From assembly GCA_019321725.1 (NCBI GenBank), contig CM033121.1:2976001-3040000 (forward strand): a stretch of 64,000 nt of DNA, written 5' to 3'. The notes below the pieces were generated by a model. That model was not told where the DNA came from, did not search any database, and worked only from the letters and a program-made list of their open reading frames with translations. The DNA is from Paulownia fortunei (taxonomy: Eukaryota; Streptophyta; Magnoliopsida; Lamiales; Paulowniaceae). This document shows positions 62,164 through 64,000 of this stretch, piece after piece (position 1 is the first letter of the stretch; each line of letters begins with the position of its first letter). The translations under genes and the position numbers were made by a program.

Positions 62164-63585
62164 ATGGAAGTCACAGCAGCAACCAACGGTCTCCACAGAC
62201 CAACAAATTTAACCACCTTAAACTCAAATTGGCCCCAAATAAAACCTCAATTCTTCAATTTTACTTCCTCTAGCACTCTCCTCAACCCCAAACACAAAAG
62301 AATTGCCCTGTTTCTCACCCACTGCTCCACGAAGCCAAACACCAACAAAGAGACAACAGATGAAAATTACTTGAGTGTTGAGTCACTTCCAAATTCTACA
62401 ATCCAACCACAAGCCACACCCACTTCAAGTCAAGCACTTTCTTCAAGTTCATCATTCTCAAGGGGTTTAATCTTTGATTTGGGCCCCAAGAATTCTTGGG
62501 ACAGCCTTGAAATTGGTTCACCTGTGGTGAAAAGGTACCTCGGTGATGAGGAAGAGAGGTGGTACATGTGGTATCATGGGAGGTCTAGTGAAAATCCAGA
62601 TTTTGATTCAATTGGATTGGCAGTTTCAAGCAATGGGATCCACTGGGAAAGGGGTGGAGGAGCTATTAGATCAAATGCAGATGTGGGATTGGTTATGAGT
62701 AGTAGTAAAGATTGGTGGGCATTTGATACTCATAGCATTAGGCCTTGTGAGGTTGTAATAATGTCCAGCACTAAAGTTAGAGCTAATAGTGCTGTTTACT
62801 GGCTTTATTACACTGGGTTTTGTTCTGAAAAGATTGAGTGTTTGGATAATTCTTTGAACTTTAATTTCAAGAATCCTGAAAGGGTGCAATTAGGTGCTGA
62901 TAATGTTGATCAGAATGGCGGTGATGGCAGGATTCTTAAGTCATTGCCTGGTTTAGCTATGAGTCAAGACGGTAGGCATTGGGCTAGAATTGAGGGGGAG
63001 CATCATAGTGGAGCATTGCTCGATGTAGGATCGGATGGCGAGTGGGATTCTTTGTTTATTGCCTCTCCACAAGTTGTTTTCCATGGGACTGGTGATCTTA
63101 GAATGTACTATCACTCATTTGATGTCGAAAACGGGCACTTTGGCGTTGGCATTGCACGGTCAAGAGACGGGATGAGGTGGGTGAAGCTAGGGAAGATACT
63201 AGGCGGGGGCGCCAATGGGGATTTCGATGAGTGTGGGATAGTTAATGCTCGTGTTTTGAGGAACAGGAAAGATGGGAAGTACTTGATGGTTTATGAAGGT
63301 GTTGGTGCAAATGGGAAAAGGAGCATTGGAATGGCAGTGTCTTCGGATGGATTGAAGCATTGGAAGAGGCTGCAAGATAGCCCTGTTTTCGAGCAATCAC
63401 AGGATGGTGGATGGGATTGTGAAGGGGTGGGATTCCCATGCTTAGTTCAAATGGATGGAGACACAAAGGAATGGAGATTGTACTACAGAGGGATTGGGAA
63501 AGAGGGGAGAACTGGGATTGGATTGGCAGTGTCTCAAGGAAGTGAAGAGTACAATTTTCAGAGATGGACTGGATTTCTTTTGTGA
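62164..63585 (+). CDS. Probable plastid five-bladed beta-propeller protein (GH43-like/arabinanase-levansucrase-invertase fold)
   Basis: 473 aa in a single exon. Residues 1 to about 60 are Ser/Thr/Asn-rich with few acids, resembling a chloroplast transit peptide. A Ser/Thr-rich linker follows, then a propeller of about 370 residues. Each blade repeats an aromatic strand followed by a bulge and an SxDGxxW turn: RWYMWYHGRSS with SSNGIHWER; VYWLYYTGF with SQDGRHWAR; LRMYYHSFD with SRDGMRWVK; YLMVYEGVGANG with SSDGLKHWK; and EWRLYYRGIGKEG. Plant databases usually name such proteins arabinanase/levansucrase/invertase after the fold. Catalytic activity is not shown, and I cannot confirm the three acidic residues of true GH43 enzymes. 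Intronless structure and full length suggest an intact gene. Confidence 0.85.
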   Translation: MEVTAATNGLHRPTNLTTLNSNWPQIKPQFFNFTSSSTLLNPKHKRIALFLTHCSTKPNTNKETTDENYLSVESLPNSTIQPQATPTSSQALSSSSSFSRGLIFDLGPKNSWDSLEIGSPVVKRYLGDEEERWYMWYHGRSSENPDFDSIGLAVSSNGIHWERGGGAIRSNADVGLVMSSSKDWWAFDTHSIRPCEVVIMSSTKVRANSAVYWLYYTGFCSEKIECLDNSLNFNFKNPERVQLGADNVDQNGGDGRILKSLPGLAMSQDGRHWARIEGEHHSGALLDVGSDGEWDSLFIASPQVVFHGTGDLRMYYHSFDVENGHFGVGIARSRDGMRWVKLGKILGGGANGDFDECGIVNARVLRNRKDGKYLMVYEGVGANGKRSIGMAVSSDGLKHWKRLQDSPVFEQSQDGGWDCEGVGFPCLVQMDGDTKEWRLYYRGIGKEGRTGIGLAVSQGSEEYNFQRWTGFLL

Positions 63586-64000
63586 GGAATTTTGTGTAAT
63601 CCTAGAATATATGTCACTTTTTCTTTGTTGTAATTTATGATCATAGGAGTAAGGAAACCTCTTCTGGTTCTTTTGACTGCATTCCTACTGATATGAATCT
63701 CATGCTTGATTTTTGTGAGTATTTCTTTCATGTTCTTTTCTTTGTTGGGTGCTGGTTAATTACAAAAACTTATCCTAAAATTTAGCCTATTTACAAAAAT
63801 TATCTTTTTAAATTTATAAATTATAATACTCTTTTGATATTTATTTTTATTTTACATATTGCATCTATTGGGTATTTGTAAAATACAGTTAAATTTCAAT
63901 GGGGTATTTGTAATTTATAAATTAGATGAATATTTTTTGTAAATTAGACAAACTTGTGAGATAGTTTTTGTAACCCTTTCACATATTAACTACAGCTCGC
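63586..64000. other. 3' flank of the beta-propeller gene
   Basis: Probable 3' UTR followed by AT-rich sequence with repeated attt-gtaaat phrases near 63780-63960. No gene is seen before the window ends. Confidence 0.6.

Noticed and set aside
62671..63466. Minus-strand ORFs inside the beta-propeller gene
   Set aside because: They are opposite-strand shadows of a confident coding exon and show no recognisable motifs.
1..64000. tRNA, rRNA, snoRNA genes and CRISPR arrays
   Set aside because: No tRNA B-box with matching acceptor arms, no rRNA-like block and no regularly spaced repeats were seen; small structured RNAs could still be missed without a covariance-model search.

Overview
The window looks like a piece of a eudicot plant nuclear genome. 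Genes carry many short GT-AG introns, the spacers are very AT-rich and full of simple repeats, and the gene families are plant ones (VIK-type ankyrin kinase, RG-I rhamnosyltransferase/O-FucT family, chloroplast Rubisco/aldolase lysine methyltransferase, PHO1 SPX-EXS transporters). No bacterial, viral or CRISPR-type structure is visible. Exon boundaries were worked out by hand from reading frame, splice dinucleotides and family conservation; there is no transcript evidence.

Layout. 1-540 resembles the 3' flank of the next gene and is probably the tail of an upstream tandem copy. 2573-9979 (+) is a VIK-like ankyrin-repeat kinase with a rearranged 5' end and changed catalytic motifs. 10501-13516 (-) is a p24-delta cargo receptor. 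20842-26801 (+) is a GT106/O-fucosyltransferase-family Golgi enzyme. 28477-31854 (-) is a chloroplast SET-domain lysine methyltransferase (LSMT-L type). 36575-40552 (+) is an intact PHO1-family phosphate exporter. 42992-43654 (-) is an intronless GCK-domain protein. 46005-51983 (-) is a second PHO1-family gene facing the first, with a 1-nt exon-length defect. 55382-57712 (-) is mitochondrial ribosomal protein bL32m. 59525-60705 (+) is an F-box gene with a frameshift inside the F-box. 62164-63585 (+) is an intronless, probably plastid-targeted five-bladed beta-propeller protein of the GH43-like fold.

Context. The order VIK, p24-delta, O-FucT/RRT-like, LSMT-L, PHO1, GCK matches what I remember of Arabidopsis chromosome 1 (At1g14000, 14010, 14020, 14030, 14040, 14060), so the first 44 kb appears to be a conserved syntenic block. 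The right-hand part is lineage-specific or rearranged relative to that block. These are independent eukaryotic genes and form no operon.

Most worth a second look: an internal intron-exon duplication at the 5' end of the VIK copy together with loss of a usable ATG and substitutions in its kinase motifs; the 149-nt (not 150-nt) exon in the second PHO1 gene; the Mia40-like cysteine layout of the GCK protein; the F-box frameshift; and two chained upstream ORFs before the GT106 gene. I did not find a convincing wholly new system.
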